Shown here in pieces: positions 46,954 to 58,154 of a stretch of DNA of 59,211 nt. The DNA lies in NCBI GenBank assembly GCA_946186125.1, contig CAMHLZ010000016.1:1-59211 (forward strand), written 5' to 3'. The notes under the pieces were generated by a model that was not told the DNA's origin, made no database searches, and was given only the letters and a program-made list of their open reading frames with translations. A program made the translations under genes and the position numbers. Every line of letters begins with the position of its first letter. The first letter of the stretch is position 1. The DNA is from an uncultured Lachnospira sp. (GTDB taxonomy: Bacteria; Bacillota; Clostridia; Lachnospirales; Lachnospiraceae).

Positions 46954-49900
46954 ATGAGCGTAGATTACAAAGTCAGGCAGATTTATAACGTGGTTATAAA
47001 AGAAGTGACGGAAACACAGGAAAGCTGGAAATCAGTGCTTCGACTTGCCGGGCAGATATACCGTTATGAATTTGATAATGTTCTCATGGTATATGCACAA
47101 AAACCACATGCCACTTTAGTTGCTGACTTTGACACATGGAAAAAGGTAGGCAGGTATGTAAAGCGTGGAAGTAAAGGGATTGCAATCTATCCTTCAAAAG
47201 CCTTGCAGCCATATATGAGATATGTGTTTGATATCAGTGATACGGGTGGAAAACAGTCGGAGCTTACCTGGAATCTTGACGGAGATAAGTTGATAGAGTT
47301 TATGGAATATCAGGTAGCACATGGGAAGTATCAAAAGTATGAAGGATTGACAAGAGAAGATTCACTAATTGCTCTAAAGGACTTTACAAAGCAGGAAATT
47401 GGAGTCATAATTGAAGAGGAATTCGAGAACCGAATGACCGAATTATCACAGATTACAGGCAGTGTGATTAAGGAATTCAGCGAAAAACGTGAGGGCTTAC
47501 ACGAAGTACCGGACCTTGCAGAGCTTGCAAGAAAAGGGATTTTATATGTTGTAGGTACGAGATGCGGATTTGACTTGTCTGCTGAAGAACAGGATTTTAG
47601 TCAGATTGTAAAAGTGACGGATGAAGATACTATTTACCGTCTTGGTTCCCTCATATGCGATGTCTCCTGTAATGTTCTTAGAGCATTTAGTAAAGATTGT
47701 AGGGCTGTTGAGCAGGAAAGGAGAATTGCATATGGTAGCAGAATTAGAGTACAAGGAAGTGGACGGACTTCTGTATCCGGTACTGGAGATTCCGGACGAG
47801 AAGGAGAACTTGGCGAGACTGGGCAAATACGGACGTCAGGCGATGAAGTATCTGGAGGAGAACGAACCGGCGAGATACAAGAATCTGCTTCGCACGGGCA
47901 GAATGACAGAGAAGATGTTGGAAGTGGAGGAAGAAGCGAATCAGATGATGGAGCAGCTTCAGAAACAGTACCTGAAGAAGAACAAACCACAGAATCCAAG
48001 CAGTACGATGGAAATGTGGAAGCTGAGAGAACAGGCGAAGATGATGGCAGAAGAGATCGTTTTGGCGGAGATAGTGTTGAAATACCATTAAGTAGTAATG
48101 AGTATGATGAAGAACTGAATAAGGAGCTTGATGAGATTAATTCATTAGGCATGAAAAAGGAAGCTGTTGAGTATGTTCAGGCTTCCTTTTTTGATGCCGA
48201 GTATGGTCTGATTGATTCTTCAAAGAAATCACAAGCAGAGCCGAATGAGTATATGCAGAAGTTCCAGCAGGAAATGGCAGATGCCAAAAGCGGGAAGTAC
48301 AATTATCTCAATCCAAAGAAAGCTTCTGTTGTTCCACATGAATATGTCAAAACAGTGCTTCTTAAAGGCACAGGCTTTGTCGGTGGCAGAGGAAGAGTGT
48401 GCAAAATCTTTGAGACAGAGATTGATGCAGGAACAAGAGCCAAGCGAATTAAGGCAGAGTATGGAACAGGTGGGGCAGGCTGGCCCATTGAAGGGCTTGG
48501 ACTGCATGGATATGACACATTCAAAGGTAATGGTCTCCGTTTTCAGTGGAGAGATGAGGAAGGCGAAGTGGAAGGCTATGTCTCATGGAAAGACATTGAA
48601 AGGGAGATAGCAGCACTTATCCTTACAGGAGAATACCAGCCGGAGAAACCGAGACTGGATGAGATACAGTCTGACGGTATGCGTGAAGATGATGAAATTA
48701 TTGACGCAGATTTTCGGGAAGTGGATGATGTGGAGCAGGAAGAGGAACTGGATGAATTTGCCATTCCTGATGAGCCGGAAAGCTATGCAAGTGCAAGAAA
48801 ATCATTGGATGAAGCATATGCAGAGGAAAGGGCGCTTACACCGGAAGAGGCAGCTATGGAGGACAGACTTGTTACCATGGCGGAATATGGTGCAGAGCTG
48901 GAAGCAGAGGCAGACCATGAGCCAACTCCTGACCCTACACAAAAAACTTCAGGGGAATTACAGTTCATCGAGCCGATTAACTATTCCGAAGTGATTGCCA
49001 ATATGGATGAGGATATTCGTACCGCCATGGAGATTCTCATATCAGAATGCAGCTGTTACACACCATTTAAGCCTTTTTTAATGGACCTTGTGGCAACGAA
49101 TGATTTATTTATGCCGAATAAACTGGACTATTTATCAGCGGTTGTGCTGCATGACAGGCAGGAGCATAAAGCCTATGCCAATAATGAGTATGGTCTGGTG
49201 GAATACACCTTAAAGCCTTATGAAATTGACATCAATTACAAGAACAAAAACGGGGAGCGTGTAACAGCCACAACCGGATACCGTGAACTGTATGAGGTTT
49301 TAAGCTATATGGTAAAGGTTCCTCATTACTGCGGGGAAGATCATCTTAAGTGGTATAAAGATATGATTGCCGGAAGCAGGGTAAATATGGGACCTGTTTA
49401 TGTTTCATTTCTTGAAAAGCAGGAGGAAATCAGGGCAAACAGGGAAGCCACCAGACAGAGGGCACTTGCGAATGGATGGGAGACAACAGATAAAAGAAGA
49501 AACTTCCATTACAATCTCTGGGATTTACAGACCGGAGGGGCAAAGACTAGATACAAATGGAATGTGGAAGCCATAAGACTTTTAAAACAGCTGGAAAGTG
49601 AAGGAAGGCTTGCAACAGCGGAGGAACAGAAAATATTATCACTGTATGCCGGATGGGGCGGAATCCCGCAGGCATTTGATGATAAGAATAATGACTGGTC
49701 AAAGGAGTATGCAGAGCTTAAGGAACTGCTTACGGAGGATGAGTATGTGGCTGCGAGAGCAACAGTAAACAATGCTTTTTATACCTCGCCTGTAATATGC
49801 AGCTGTATCAATCAGGCACTTGTGAACTTTGGGTTCCGTGACGGAAATCTTTTAGAGCCAAGTATGGGTATCGGTAACTTCTTCGGAAGTCTGCCCACAC

Positions 49901-52900
49901 CAATGCAGAGAGCAAATCTGTACGGTGTGGAGCTTGATGATATTTCGGGAAGAATTGCAGGACAGCTTTATCAGAAAGCTCATATAAAAGTGGATGGATT
50001 TGAGCAGACACAGTATCCGGATAACTTCTTTGATGTGGCAGTTGGAAATGTACCCTTTGGGGATTATAAGATATATGACCCGAAGTATAACAAGTACAAT
50101 TTCCGTATTCATGACTATTTCTTGGCAAAGGCACTTGACCAGGTAAGACCGGGTGGCATTGTGGCATTTATTACCACAAAGGGAACGCTTGATAAGAGTA
50201 ATCCTACCATCCGAAAGTATCTGGCAGAGAGGGCTGAACTTATCGGCGCCATAAGACTTCCTAATACTGCATTTAAGGATAATGCAGGAACGGAAGTAAC
50301 CAGTGATATTATTTTCCTTCAGAAAAGGGACAAAAAGATTGATATTGAACCGGACTGGGTGCATTTAGGATATACAGAGGATGGAATTGCAGTTAATTCC
50401 TATTTTGTGGAACACCCTGAAATGATTCTTGGTCGTATGCAGTACGACACAAGAATATACGGACAGGACAGCAGATATACGGTCTGTGTCAATGACGATC
50501 CGAACTTCAATATGTATGAAGCACTGAATAAGGCAATCAGCAATATGCAGGCACAGCTTACTGACTTTGAGCGTCTGACAGAAGAGGAGGAAAAGAGTGA
50601 GGATATTATCCCGGCAGACCCGGATGTAAGAAACTTCTCCTACTGCTTTGTGGACGGAAAACTCTATTTCAGAGAAAACTCCCAGATGGTAAGAAGGGAG
50701 GTGTCAGCTACTGTGGAAGAAAGGATAAAGGCACTAGATGAAATCCGAACTGTGACAAGACATCTGATTGATATCCAGACAGAAGGCTGCAGCGAGGAAG
50801 AGCTTGCCGATGTGCAGAGGCTTCTTAACGAAAGATATGATAGATTCGTGGACAAATATGGAAGCATCAATTCACAGGGGAACAGCAGGGCATTCCGGGA
50901 TGACAGTGATTATCCGCTTCTTTGCTCTTTGGAGGAAATTGATGAAGATGGAAATGTGAAAAAGGCAGATATGTTTTATAAGCAGACCATCAAGGCAAAG
51001 GTATCTATTGAGAGGGTGGAGACGGCGGTGGAAGCACTGAATGTATCCATCAATGAGTTTGGTACTGTGAATCTTGCCTATATGCAGAGTATCTACCATC
51101 CGGATATCAGCGATATAATCAAGGAGGTTTCTGAAAAGACTGAGAAAACAGAAGAGGAGATAAACTTATCCGGACAGCTGAAAGCAGACTTCGAGAGACA
51201 GAAGATGATTAAGGAGCTTGAGGGACTGATTTTTCTTAATCCTTCCGGCTATAATCCAAACAATCCAAACGCCGGATGGGAAGCTGCGGATGAGTACCTG
51301 TCAGGAAATGTGAGGGAAAAGCTTCGTGTGGCAAAAGCCATGATGGAGAATCCGGAACTCTCTGAGGAAGAAAAGGCACTGTTTACAATCAATGTATCAG
51401 CCTTGGAGCAGGTACAGCCAAAAGACCTTGATGCCTCGGAGATAGATGTCCGTATCGGTACGACATGGATTGAGAAAGAGGATTATGAAAGATTCATTTA
51501 TGAGCTTTTAGGCACACCAAGAAGAGCACAGGCAGTAAGAAGCCAGTATTATAATTCCGGCATCCAGCTTAATCTTAACAAAGTGAATATGGAATGGTTT
51601 ATAGAAAATAAATCACTGGATAAGCGTTCAGTGGCAGCTACCAAGACTTATGGTACAAGCCGGATGGACGCTTATTCTATTTTTGAGAGTACGCTGAACT
51701 TAAGAACCGTAACAGTCAAGGACCGTATTGATGACGGGGATGGCAAATATCATTATGAGGTCAACAAAAATGAGACCATGCTCGCAAGGGAAAAGCAGAA
51801 CCTGATGAAGGAGGCTTTCAAGGAATGGATATTCAAAGACCCGGAGCGGAGACAAAAATATGTCAGCTACTACAACGAGACCTTCAACAATGTAAGGCTT
51901 CGTGAGTATGATGGCAGTCATTTACAGTTTCCGGGAATGAATCCTGAAATTGAATTAAAGCCACACCAGAAAAATGCAGTTGCCCGTATTCTTATGGGTG
52001 GAAATACCCTTCTTGCACACTGTGTTGGAGCAGGTAAGTCATTTGAAATGATGGCTGCCTGTATGGAGCAGAAAAGGCTTGGACTTGCAAATAAAACAGT
52101 TATGGTTGTTCCTAAATCTTTGATAGGGCAGACTGCAAGTGAGTTTTTAAGGCTGTATCCGTCAGCAAACATTCTGGTGGCTACGGAAAGGGATTTTGAA
52201 AAGAGCAGACGAAAGCAGTTCATCTCACGAATTGCAACAGGAGATTATGACTGCATTATCATGTCACACTCTCAGTTTGAGAAGATTCCCATTTCACCGG
52301 AGCGTAAAGCCAGAATGATAGACCAGCAGATAGACGAGCTTTCCTATGCGATTTCAGAAATGAAGGAAAATAACGGAGAACGCTGGACTATTAAGCAGAT
52401 GGAGGCACAGAAGAAAAGATTAGAGGAACAGATTAAGGAGCTTACAGAGGAGAGCAGAAAGGATGACCTGATTACCTTTGAGGAACTGGGTATTGACTCC
52501 ATCATGGTAGACGAGGCGCACGGTTTCAAGAACCTTGCCATATTTTCAAAGATGAACAATGTGGCAGGTATCAGCAGTTCCGGGGCTAAGAAGTCTACGG
52601 ATATGCAGTTAAAATGTCAGTATATCACAGAGCTGAATGGTGGAAGAGGTATTGTTTTTGCTACCGGAACCCCGGTCAGCAATACCATGTGTGAGCTGTA
52701 TGTCATGCAACTGTATCTTCAGAAGGAAGCCTTGGAGCAGATGGGAATTTATCACTTTGATTCCTGGGCGGCAAACTTCGGTGAAGTGACAACAGCACTG
52801 GAGCTTACCGTGGAAGGCAGCGGATTCCGTTTCAAGAGCAGATTCAATAAGTTTACCAATCTGCCGGAGCTTATGAATATCTTCCGTGAAGTGGCAGATG

Positions 52901-54525
52901 TGCAGACAAAGGATATGTTAGACCTTCCGGTTCCGGCACTCCGGGGCGGGAAGTATATCATTGTGGAAAGTGAGCCGGACTGGTATGTAAAGCAGGTCAT
53001 GGAGGATTTCGTGGCAAGGGCAGAGCGTATCAGGGGCGGCGGTGTAGACCCGTCAGAGGACAATTTTCTTAAAATCACCCATGAGGCAAGGCTTCTTGGT
53101 ACGGATGCAAGGCTACTGGAAGCATCAGCACCTAACAATGTGGATGGAAAGCTAAATAAGGTAGTTGAAAATGTGTTTGTGGAATATGAGAAAGCAGCAA
53201 GTGAAGGAAAGATTGGCTGTCAGCTTATCTTTTCTGACATTGGAACGCCGAAGGGAAGCTGGTCGGAGGATATGCTTACAGATGGTTACTGGAAGCAGAC
53301 AGCAACCGAAGAAAGAACAGGCGGAGAGTTTGATGTCTACAATTACCTGAAAACAGAGCTTGTGAAAAGAGGAATTCCGGCAGAGGAGATAGCGTTTATT
53401 CATGACGCAAAATCCGATGCACAGAGGGACGCACTCTTTAAGGATATGAGAACAGGAAAGAAAAAGATACTCATCGGCTCAACGGATAAATGCGGAACCG
53501 GTGTAAATGTCCAGACGCACCTAGTGGCAATGCATCATGTAGACTGCCCGTGGAAGCCTTCGAGCATTGAACAGCGAGAAGGTCGTGGTATCAGACAGGG
53601 AAATGAAAATGATGAGGTGGCAGTTTACAGATATGTCACGAAACAGACCTTTGATGCATACAGCTGGAGTCTTGTGGAGAATAAGCAGCGTTTTATCAGT
53701 CAGGTCATGACAAGCAAGTCGGTATCAAGAACCTGTGAGGATATTGATGAGGCAACACTTTCCTATGCAGAGATTAAGGCTGTTGCCACCGGTAACCCTA
53801 TGATCCGGGAAAAGATGGAGATTGACAATGATGTGCAGAGATTAAAGCTGTTAAAGGCATCTTATGACAGCCAGAGATACTCGCTTCAGGACAATTTCAT
53901 GATTCGTTTTCCAAAGCTTATCAAAGCGGCGGAGGAAAAGCTTGTCTGTGTCAGGGAGGATTTGAAGGCAAGGGATGCGGCACTTCTTACCAGTGCAGAA
54001 TTTGCCATTACGGTAGGAAATGTGACCTTCACAGAGCGAACCGATGGCGGTGCAAGTATGCTTGAGGCAGTATCAAAATGTAAGACAGGCGAGACTTCTC
54101 CAATAGGCAGTTTCAAGGGATTCGAGCTTTTGGTAGAGAAAAACTTTATGGGTGTCAATTATCTGGTGCTTCGTGGCAGGACAGAGTATAAGGCAGAGCT
54201 TTCCACAAGTCCTGTTGGAAATATGGTAAAGCTTGAGAATCTGTTCAACGGTATTGATGAGAATATTGATTTTCTTGAGAAAAAAATCGAATCCTACAAG
54301 CTTGACATGAAAGCATCCAAAGCAGAGTATGAAAAGCCATTTGCCTATGAGGAAGAGCTAAAAAGTAAGATTGCAAGACAGTATGAACTGAATGCCCAGC
54401 TTGATCTTGAAAATGGCAAGGTGGAGGATGTGGATCTTGCTGCCTCAGAGGATAAGGATGTTGCCGCCAATGTGGCAGAGGAGAAAAGTCCATACCGCAT
54501 AGGAATGGACGGATATAAAAGGTAA
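46954..54525 (+). CDS. Giant ArdC-like / N6-methylase-like / SNF2 helicase protein
   Basis: 2523 residues. Residues 1-120 resemble the ArdC/LtrC-type ssDNA-binding domain ([20 protein letters not shown]). Residues 259-379 are a Gly/Glu/Ser/Thr-rich linker that overlaps a second gene. After accessory domains, a methylase-like fold begins near 905: [27 protein letters not shown] (SAM-binding region, near 967) and [10 protein letters not shown] (near 1031) in place of NPPY, so catalysis is doubtful. The SNF2 helicase has Walker [13 protein letters not shown] (near 1689), DEAH (near 1852), FATGTPVSN and motif [13 protein letters not shown] (near 2207). Such proteins are common in conjugative elements and probably remodel or protect incoming DNA. 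Confidence 0.93.
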   Translation: MSVDYKVRQIYNVVIKEVTETQESWKSVLRLAGQIYRYEFDNVLMVYAQKPHATLVADFDTWKKVGRYVKRGSKGIAIYPSKALQPYMRYVFDISDTGGKQSELTWNLDGDKLIEFMEYQVAHGKYQKYEGLTREDSLIALKDFTKQEIGVIIEEEFENRMTELSQITGSVIKEFSEKREGLHEVPDLAELARKGILYVVGTRCGFDLSAEEQDFSQIVKVTDEDTIYRLGSLICDVSCNVLRAFSKDCRAVEQERRIAYGSRIRVQGSGRTSVSGTGDSGREGELGETGQIRTSGDEVSGGERTGEIQESASHGQNDREDVGSGGRSESDDGAASETVPEEEQTTESKQYDGNVEAERTGEDDGRRDRFGGDSVEIPLSSNEYDEELNKELDEINSLGMKKEAVEYVQASFFDAEYGLIDSSKKSQAEPNEYMQKFQQEMADAKSGKYNYLNPKKASVVPHEYVKTVLLKGTGFVGGRGRVCKIFETEIDAGTRAKRIKAEYGTGGAGWPIEGLGLHGYDTFKGNGLRFQWRDEEGEVEGYVSWKDIEREIAALILTGEYQPEKPRLDEIQSDGMREDDEIIDADFREVDDVEQEEELDEFAIPDEPESYASARKSLDEAYAEERALTPEEAAMEDRLVTMAEYGAELEAEADHEPTPDPTQKTSGELQFIEPINYSEVIANMDEDIRTAMEILISECSCYTPFKPFLMDLVATNDLFMPNKLDYLSAVVLHDRQEHKAYANNEYGLVEYTLKPYEIDINYKNKNGERVTATTGYRELYEVLSYMVKVPHYCGEDHLKWYKDMIAGSRVNMGPVYVSFLEKQEEIRANREATRQRALANGWETTDKRRNFHYNLWDLQTGGAKTRYKWNVEAIRLLKQLESEGRLATAEEQKILSLYAGWGGIPQAFDDKNNDWSKEYAELKELLTEDEYVAARATVNNAFYTSPVICSCINQALVNFGFRDGNLLEPSMGIGNFFGSLPTPMQRANLYGVELDDISGRIAGQLYQKAHIKVDGFEQTQYPDNFFDVAVGNVPFGDYKIYDPKYNKYNFRIHDYFLAKALDQVRPGGIVAFITTKGTLDKSNPTIRKYLAERAELIGAIRLPNTAFKDNAGTEVTSDIIFLQKRDKKIDIEPDWVHLGYTEDGIAVNSYFVEHPEMILGRMQYDTRIYGQDSRYTVCVNDDPNFNMYEALNKAISNMQAQLTDFERLTEEEEKSEDIIPADPDVRNFSYCFVDGKLYFRENSQMVRREVSATVEERIKALDEIRTVTRHLIDIQTEGCSEEELADVQRLLNERYDRFVDKYGSINSQGNSRAFRDDSDYPLLCSLEEIDEDGNVKKADMFYKQTIKAKVSIERVETAVEALNVSINEFGTVNLAYMQSIYHPDISDIIKEVSEKTEKTEEEINLSGQLKADFERQKMIKELEGLIFLNPSGYNPNNPNAGWEAADEYLSGNVREKLRVAKAMMENPELSEEEKALFTINVSALEQVQPKDLDASEIDVRIGTTWIEKEDYERFIYELLGTPRRAQAVRSQYYNSGIQLNLNKVNMEWFIENKSLDKRSVAATKTYGTSRMDAYSIFESTLNLRTVTVKDRIDDGDGKYHYEVNKNETMLAREKQNLMKEAFKEWIFKDPERRQKYVSYYNETFNNVRLREYDGSHLQFPGMNPEIELKPHQKNAVARILMGGNTLLAHCVGAGKSFEMMAACMEQKRLGLANKTVMVVPKSLIGQTASEFLRLYPSANILVATERDFEKSRRKQFISRIATGDYDCIIMSHSQFEKIPISPERKARMIDQQIDELSYAISEMKENNGERWTIKQMEAQKKRLEEQIKELTEESRKDDLITFEELGIDSIMVDEAHGFKNLAIFSKMNNVAGISSSGAKKSTDMQLKCQYITELNGGRGIVFATGTPVSNTMCELYVMQLYLQKEALEQMGIYHFDSWAANFGEVTTALELTVEGSGFRFKSRFNKFTNLPELMNIFREVADVQTKDMLDLPVPALRGGKYIIVESEPDWYVKQVMEDFVARAERIRGGGVDPSEDNFLKITHEARLLGTDARLLEASAPNNVDGKLNKVVENVFVEYEKAASEGKIGCQLIFSDIGTPKGSWSEDMLTDGYWKQTATEERTGGEFDVYNYLKTELVKRGIPAEEIAFIHDAKSDAQRDALFKDMRTGKKKILIGSTDKCGTGVNVQTHLVAMHHVDCPWKPSSIEQREGRGIRQGNENDEVAVYRYVTKQTFDAYSWSLVENKQRFISQVMTSKSVSRTCEDIDEATLSYAEIKAVATGNPMIREKMEIDNDVQRLKLLKASYDSQRYSLQDNFMIRFPKLIKAAEEKLVCVREDLKARDAALLTSAEFAITVGNVTFTERTDGGASMLEAVSKCKTGETSPIGSFKGFELLVEKNFMGVNYLVLRGRTEYKAELSTSPVGNMVKLENLFNGIDENIDFLEKKIESYKLDMKASKAEYEKPFAYEEELKSKIARQYELNAQLDLENGKVEDVDLAASEDKDVAANVAEEKSPYRIGMDGYKR
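47732..48091 (+). CDS. tnpV: TnpV family protein nested inside the helicase gene (+1 frame)
   Basis: 119 residues in a different frame from the surrounding 2523-residue gene. The ATG at 47732 lies 8 nt after GGAAAGGAG (47715-47723), a better site than most genes here have. The product reads [60 protein letters not shown] and ends [13 protein letters not shown], matching the TnpV family of transposon-encoded proteins along its whole length. The same DNA in the helicase frame makes only a low-complexity linker, so selection appears to act on the TnpV frame. TnpV function is unknown. Confidence 0.85.
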   Translation: MVAELEYKEVDGLLYPVLEIPDEKENLARLGKYGRQAMKYLEENEPARYKNLLRTGRMTEKMLEVEEEANQMMEQLQKQYLKKNKPQNPSSTMEMWKLREQAKMMAEEIVLAEIVLKYH

Positions 54526-54562
54526 CTATTAACAATGTTTCGACCATGGAGGTGGTCAGTAT

Positions 54563-55201
54563 ATGGGAAAGAAAATAAAAAGAATATTTGTGAGTATATG
54601 TATCGTTACAGGGATTGCTTTACTGGCAGTCCCTTTTTACTACCATTTTCATGGTCAGAATGAGACAGACAAGCTGATCGAACAGTTTGAAAAGACACTG
54701 GAGGACAATGAAGATGAGACAGAAAAATCGAAAGAAGAGGGCAAAAAGCAGACCTCCCTTAGTGAAGAAGATGCAGCCTTACTTTCAGTGGAAGATGTCA
54801 TTGGCATTATTGAGATTGAAGCCATAGATATCAGATACCCGGTATTGGAGGGTGCAGGCGATTCGCAGATAAGGTATGCCATTGGTCATATGACGGAAAC
54901 TGCGGGACTTGGTGAAAAGGGAAACTGTGTATTATGCGGGCATAACGGCAGCAGAAACGGAACATTTTTTACCAACCTGAACCAGCTGTCAGCCGGAGAC
55001 AGGGTAAAGATTACGGATAAGAAGGGAAAAGTCCATATGTATGAGGTGGCAGAAACCTGTATTATCGGTCCGTATGACAATACGGTCAAAAACCAGTCGG
55101 ATGAGGAAATCTTAACCCTTCTTACCTGTGCCAATAAGGGAACAAAGCGTTTTGTCTGTCGCTGCATACCGGCAAAGGAAGCAGGTGATGTGGATGAATA
55201 G
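54563..55201 (+). CDS. Sortase (class B/D type)
   Basis: 212 residues. An N-terminal signal anchor (VSICIVTGIALLAVPFYYHF) and a charged stalk come first. The sortase barrel follows: IGIIEIEAIDIRYPVLEG, His127 in LCGHNGSRNGTFF, Cys189 in LTLLTCANKG, and the arginine in KRFVCRC (Arg196 or Arg200). All catalytic residues are present. Sortases of conjugative elements anchor LPXTG-type proteins to peptidoglycan; the only visible substrate here is the adhesin at 20285. Class is uncertain: the TLxTC...RF pattern suggests class D, whereas related elements are usually annotated class B. Confidence 0.88.
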   Translation: MGKKIKRIFVSICIVTGIALLAVPFYYHFHGQNETDKLIEQFEKTLEDNEDETEKSKEEGKKQTSLSEEDAALLSVEDVIGIIEIEAIDIRYPVLEGAGDSQIRYAIGHMTETAGLGEKGNCVLCGHNGSRNGTFFTNLNQLSAGDRVKITDKKGKVHMYEVAETCIIGPYDNTVKNQSDEEILTLLTCANKGTKRFVCRCIPAKEAGDVDE

Positions 55202-55589
55202 AATGTGCAGATTGGGTGAAGCAGAGCAGATAATAAGCGAAATGGAAGAAAGGCTCATAGATGTGGCTGATGATATAGCGGAGACAGAGGAAGATACACA
55301 GCTGATTGTCAGTGGCTGGTGGGTATTTCTGCCACAGCTTAATTTACAGCTTCACGAAGGGATTTTATGTAACTGGGATGAAGAGGAGCAGATGTTCATG
55401 CCGGATGTGGCAGTAACAGTAGTGTATGAGGCAGATGCGGACAGAACGGAATATATCTACTTTGAACAGGACGGCATGACAGCAACTCTTTACAACTGGC
55501 TGAATGGCAGACTTTCCATCAGCCAGATAGAAGCCTTAAAGTGCGAGATTATCGTACCGGAGGATGGGGAAGAACACAAAACAGAATAA
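55188..55589 (+). CDS. Conserved conjugative-element protein, function unknown
   Basis: 133 residues starting at ATG 55188, within the sortase gene's last codons, so translation is coupled by a 14-bp overlap. Acidic. A helical N-terminus (AEQIISEMEERLIDVADDIA) and a beta-rich middle (SGWWVFLPQLNLQLHEGILC, YIYFEQDGMTATLYNWLNG) end in an acidic tail. No named family is recognised. Confidence 0.6.
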   Translation: MWMNRMCRLGEAEQIISEMEERLIDVADDIAETEEDTQLIVSGWWVFLPQLNLQLHEGILCNWDEEEQMFMPDVAVTVVYEADADRTEYIYFEQDGMTATLYNWLNGRLSISQIEALKCEIIVPEDGEEHKTE

Positions 55590-55645
55590 AGAAAGGAAAA
55601 GACAGAACCGATGGTTTCCCCACCATTATCTGTCAGGGAATGTAT

Positions 55646-56347
55646 ATGAAGTATGCAATTAAAGTGAATGAAGTGAAAAAAGAAAACGGAAATGTGAAAG
55701 GATTTGCCACTGTGGTATTTGGTGATTCATTTAAGATAACCAATATTGCAATCGTGGAGAACAAGGACAAGGACCAGTTATTTGTATCCATGCCAAGATA
55801 CAAGTCCAACGAGAGAAGTGAGGATGGTTCTGCCATCTACAAGGATGTATGCAATCCAATCACCGCAGAATTTCGTGAGGAGCTTTACAGCAATATCCTT
55901 GAGGAATATGAAAGAGTGCAGGCACAGGGACAGCCGGAGAAAGGAACAGAAAAGGATGTGACACCACCGGAATTTTCCGTAACGGTTACACCCTATGAAA
56001 GGGAAGGCAGTAATATCCGTGGACTTGCCAGAATCTACTTTGAGGACAGTTTTATCGTCAACAATGTGAATATCCTTCAGGGCAAGGAAAAGGTATTTGT
56101 GGCGATGCCTTCCTATAAGACAAAGCAGAAGGATGAAAATGGCAAGGATATCTACCAGGACATCTGCTATCCGGTAACAAAGGAATTCCGTGAAAAGCTT
56201 TATTCAGAGATTGAGAGAGCTTATGCGGAGGCGAAGGAAAAGCAGCAGGAGCAGGCAAGGGAAGAATCACAGAAACAGGGAAAGGAGCAGTCGCAGGATA
56301 AAGACGGATTTATGAAAGCATCCGGCGAACCGCTTCCCTTTCGTTAA
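55646..56347 (+). CDS. Tandem SpoVG-domain protein
   Basis: 233 residues from the ATG at 55646; another ATG lies 6 nt upstream. It contains two SpoVG-like domains: residues about 1-90 (VKGFATVVFGDSFKITNIAI, FVSMPRYKS, PITAEFREELYSNIL) and about 105-205 (IRGLARIYFEDSFIVNNVNI, FVAMPSYKT, PVTKEFREKLYSEI). SpoVG is a small nucleic-acid-binding regulator. A doubled version may act as an intramolecular dimer. The tail is Gln/Glu/Lys-rich. Its stop overlaps the frame of the following gene. Confidence 0.88.
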   Translation: MKYAIKVNEVKKENGNVKGFATVVFGDSFKITNIAIVENKDKDQLFVSMPRYKSNERSEDGSAIYKDVCNPITAEFREELYSNILEEYERVQAQGQPEKGTEKDVTPPEFSVTVTPYEREGSNIRGLARIYFEDSFIVNNVNILQGKEKVFVAMPSYKTKQKDENGKDIYQDICYPVTKEFREKLYSEIERAYAEAKEKQQEQAREESQKQGKEQSQDKDGFMKASGEPLPFR

Positions 56348-56403
56348 TGAGCAGTAGATTAGTAAGAACGGGCGGCCAAAAGCTGCCCGGATTGGAGGAC
56401 AGT

Positions 56404-57309
56404 ATGGAAGAAAAGAAAAAATCAATGACAAAAGATGAAATGATTATGGAGCTTATGGAACTGTTAAAGGCAAATGGAAGACCAAAGCAGGCGGCAGATG
56501 TGTTTGAGAGTGCAGCTTATGTGGATATGCTTGAAAGCAAACTTGACCAGATGACAAACGAGCTGGTGCAGATGCGTAAGGAATTGCAGGAGATGAAGGA
56601 ACAGCAGGCATCAAAATCCCTGAAAGAGACCTTATCGGAAATGGTAGACAGAGCACAGGCAAGATGCCGGCAGATGAAGGAGAAACTCTTTGAAGTCAAG
56701 GAAGAGATGCACAATAAGGCTTCTGAAATCGTAAAGGCAGTAAAGCAGAAGGGAAAAGAGGCACTTAATAGGGTATCAGAGTTCTTTGGGGTAAAGAAAA
56801 AGCTTGAATCTATCAGAGAGAATGTCCGTGAGGGGATTGTTGAGACTGAGCAGACACTTGCCCGCATTGACGGTTTTGGTGAGGGGATGCGAATGGCAAA
56901 TGAACAGCTGGCAAACAGTTTTCGTGTTCTTGCCGGAAAGGAGCAGGTGGATTATTCAAAGAAGGAATATGCACAGTCAAATGTAGCAGTCATCCGCAAG
57001 CCTTGGGAGTGGCAGAAGAAGGTGTATCAGAATCTGGAACTTCATCTGGATGCAGCTATAGATAAGGTGGATAATCTGGCTAAGGATGTGGAGATTCAGA
57101 AGATGGAGAAGAAATGGGATGAACTGTATGAGCAGACACATCAGGAAAGTATAGTTGATGCTATTCAACCACAGCACGTAGCTTTGGTATCTGAGCCAGA
57201 GTATGAGTATGGGGCAGAGGCGTTTGAGGCGTATATGAAAGGGACTGTGGCGGAAATCAAAACAGATGCAAGAACATCTTCCGATTCTAAGTTCGAGCAA
57301 GTCAGGTAG
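56404..57309 (+). CDS. DUF6674 family protein
   Basis: 301 residues from the ATG at 56404 (TTGGAGG). The N-terminal 50 residues (MTKDEMIMELMELLKANGRP, DVFESAAYVDMLESKLDQM) are the DUF6674 hallmark. The centre is a long coiled coil. The C-terminus may be altered: an overlapping -1 frame after the stop continues as VEDYDGEKELDNFLKSNGKI, which reads like the genuine end of a protein, so a frameshift near 57300 is possible. It is the last gene of the block's long operon. Confidence 0.7.
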   Translation: MEEKKKSMTKDEMIMELMELLKANGRPKQAADVFESAAYVDMLESKLDQMTNELVQMRKELQEMKEQQASKSLKETLSEMVDRAQARCRQMKEKLFEVKEEMHNKASEIVKAVKQKGKEALNRVSEFFGVKKKLESIRENVREGIVETEQTLARIDGFGEGMRMANEQLANSFRVLAGKEQVDYSKKEYAQSNVAVIRKPWEWQKKVYQNLELHLDAAIDKVDNLAKDVEIQKMEKKWDELYEQTHQESIVDAIQPQHVALVSEPEYEYGAEAFEAYMKGTVAEIKTDARTSSDSKFEQVR

Positions 57310-57460
57310 AGGATTATGACGGAGAAAAGGAACTGGACAATTTTCTGAAATCGAATGGTAAGATATAATATTATGAGCAGTCCAAGAGATGTACTCATGT
57401 CTGAAAGCTGCATGTATAACGAAGCTTTAATACAGTAAGCATCTGGAAGCAAAATAGCTA

Positions 57461-57497
57461 AGGGGCGTATTATCAGAAGTGTGGTACGCCTCTTTTT
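57461..57497 (+). terminator. Terminator at the end of the conjugative block
   Basis: AGGGGCGTA (57461-57469) with TACGCCTCT (57485-57493), followed by T residues. A 22-codon frame before it (MSSPRDVLMSESCMYNEALI...) has no ribosome binding site and is not called. Otherwise 57310-57665 has no gene. Confidence 0.85.
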
Positions 57498-57615
57498 GAC
57501 TGGTAAAAAGAATGATTGAGTGTTATACTAGAATCTAATAATTTAGTTACACTATTGAGAGGTAAAGCGTTGAAAATATAGAATTGTCCCGTATCCATAT
57601 ATAAACCATATTTAT

Positions 57616-57643
57616 GCATCCGGGAGTCTTCTGGATGCTTTTC
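57616..57643 (+). terminator. Hairpin with short T tract before zinc-ribbon gene
   Basis: GCATCC (57616-57621) with GGATGC (57633-57638), then TTTTCTTATTTTT. It lies just before AGGAGG (57652-57657) and may be an attenuator for the gene at 57666. Confidence 0.55.
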
Positions 57644-57665
57644 TTATTTTTAGGAGGTGCTTTGT

Positions 57666-58154
57666 GTGGGGCAGTGTATTTGTCCGAAATGCAAATCAAA
57701 TAATATAATCTCTATCATGTATGGGTATTCTGCTCCGAGTGCGATAGAAGAGGCAGAAAGAGGCAATTTGATACTTGGAGGATGCGAGGTTTATATTGGT
57801 GGAGGTCAACCCGATCGTTTCTGCAAGGATTGTGAGCATGAGTGGTGTGTTGAAAATTTCCTTTCAGAAGACATTACAAAGGTTAGATTTCGTTATTGGA
57901 CTAACTGGGGATGTTGTGGCTCGGAGTCCTTTACGGAGGAACAATGGGCATTTGAAATATTTCCAGATGGAGTTATTAAGTATTATGCTTATCCAAGAGC
58001 AGGAAGAAAGGTCCTCGATAAGGATAAAGTTCAAATCGATGCCTCGCGTGTTATTGCATTTTATGATGCAGATGGAGAAAACAAGAAAACAGCTTTTGGT
58101 GCGTCTGGACAGATTAAGCGGCGAAGAAAAGAAAGACAATGTTGTGACCTTTGA
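57666..58154 (+). CDS. Zinc-ribbon hypothetical protein with chimeric C-terminus
   Basis: 162 residues with GTG start at 57666, 8 nt after AGGAGG. CPKC near the N-terminus and CKDC near residue 58 form a probable zinc ribbon enclosing GGCEVYIGGGQPDRF. A second Cys-rich spot (WGCCGSES) follows. The last 28 codons (from about 58069) are an out-of-frame reading of a helicase gene that begins there in frame 1. The protein therefore lost its true C-terminus by recombination. Function is unknown. Confidence 0.6.
   Translation: MGQCICPKCKSNNIISIMYGYSAPSAIEEAERGNLILGGCEVYIGGGQPDRFCKDCEHEWCVENFLSEDITKVRFRYWTNWGCCGSESFTEEQWAFEIFPDGVIKYYAYPRAGRKVLDKDKVQIDASRVIAFYDADGENKKTAFGASGQIKRRRKERQCCDL

Larger units (their letters stand above)
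16640..57500 (+). mobile_element. Conjugative-element-like block (Tn1549-type transfer module), no integrase seen
   Basis: A co-directional set of DNA-processing, coupling, mating-pair and maintenance genes from the promoter/leader near 16656 to the terminator at 57461. The module (MobC, MOBP relaxase, PcfB, VirD4, Maff2, TrbL-like, PrgI, VirB4, NlpC/P60, ArdC/methylase/SNF2, sortase, DUF6674) is the Tn1549-superfamily arrangement of Firmicute integrative conjugative elements. The left boundary is where Fic homology ceases. The right boundary lies between DUF6674 and the helicase fragment. No terminal repeats or recombinase gene could be identified, so the precise ends are open. Confidence 0.7.

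Noticed and set aside
47634-48152. Reverse-strand Ser/Pro/Leu-rich frame across the TnpV overlap
   Set aside because: Low-complexity mirror of the Gly/Glu-rich linker. No initiation signal; the TnpV frame on the forward strand explains the local codon pattern better.
49852-50364. Long reverse-strand open frame (170 codons) opposite the giant helicase gene
   Set aside because: It is a shadow of the purine-rich coding strand. There is no ribosome binding site, no family motif, and a Cys/Leu/Ser-rich composition typical of antisense frames.
46954-54525. Programmed frameshift in the giant gene near the TnpV region
   Set aside because: Both frames are independently complete: the helicase frame has no stop, and the TnpV frame has its own start, ribosome binding site and stop.
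57373-57441. 22-codon frame beginning MSSPRDVLM before the final terminator
   Set aside because: No ribosome binding site; probably a remnant or chance, too weak to call.
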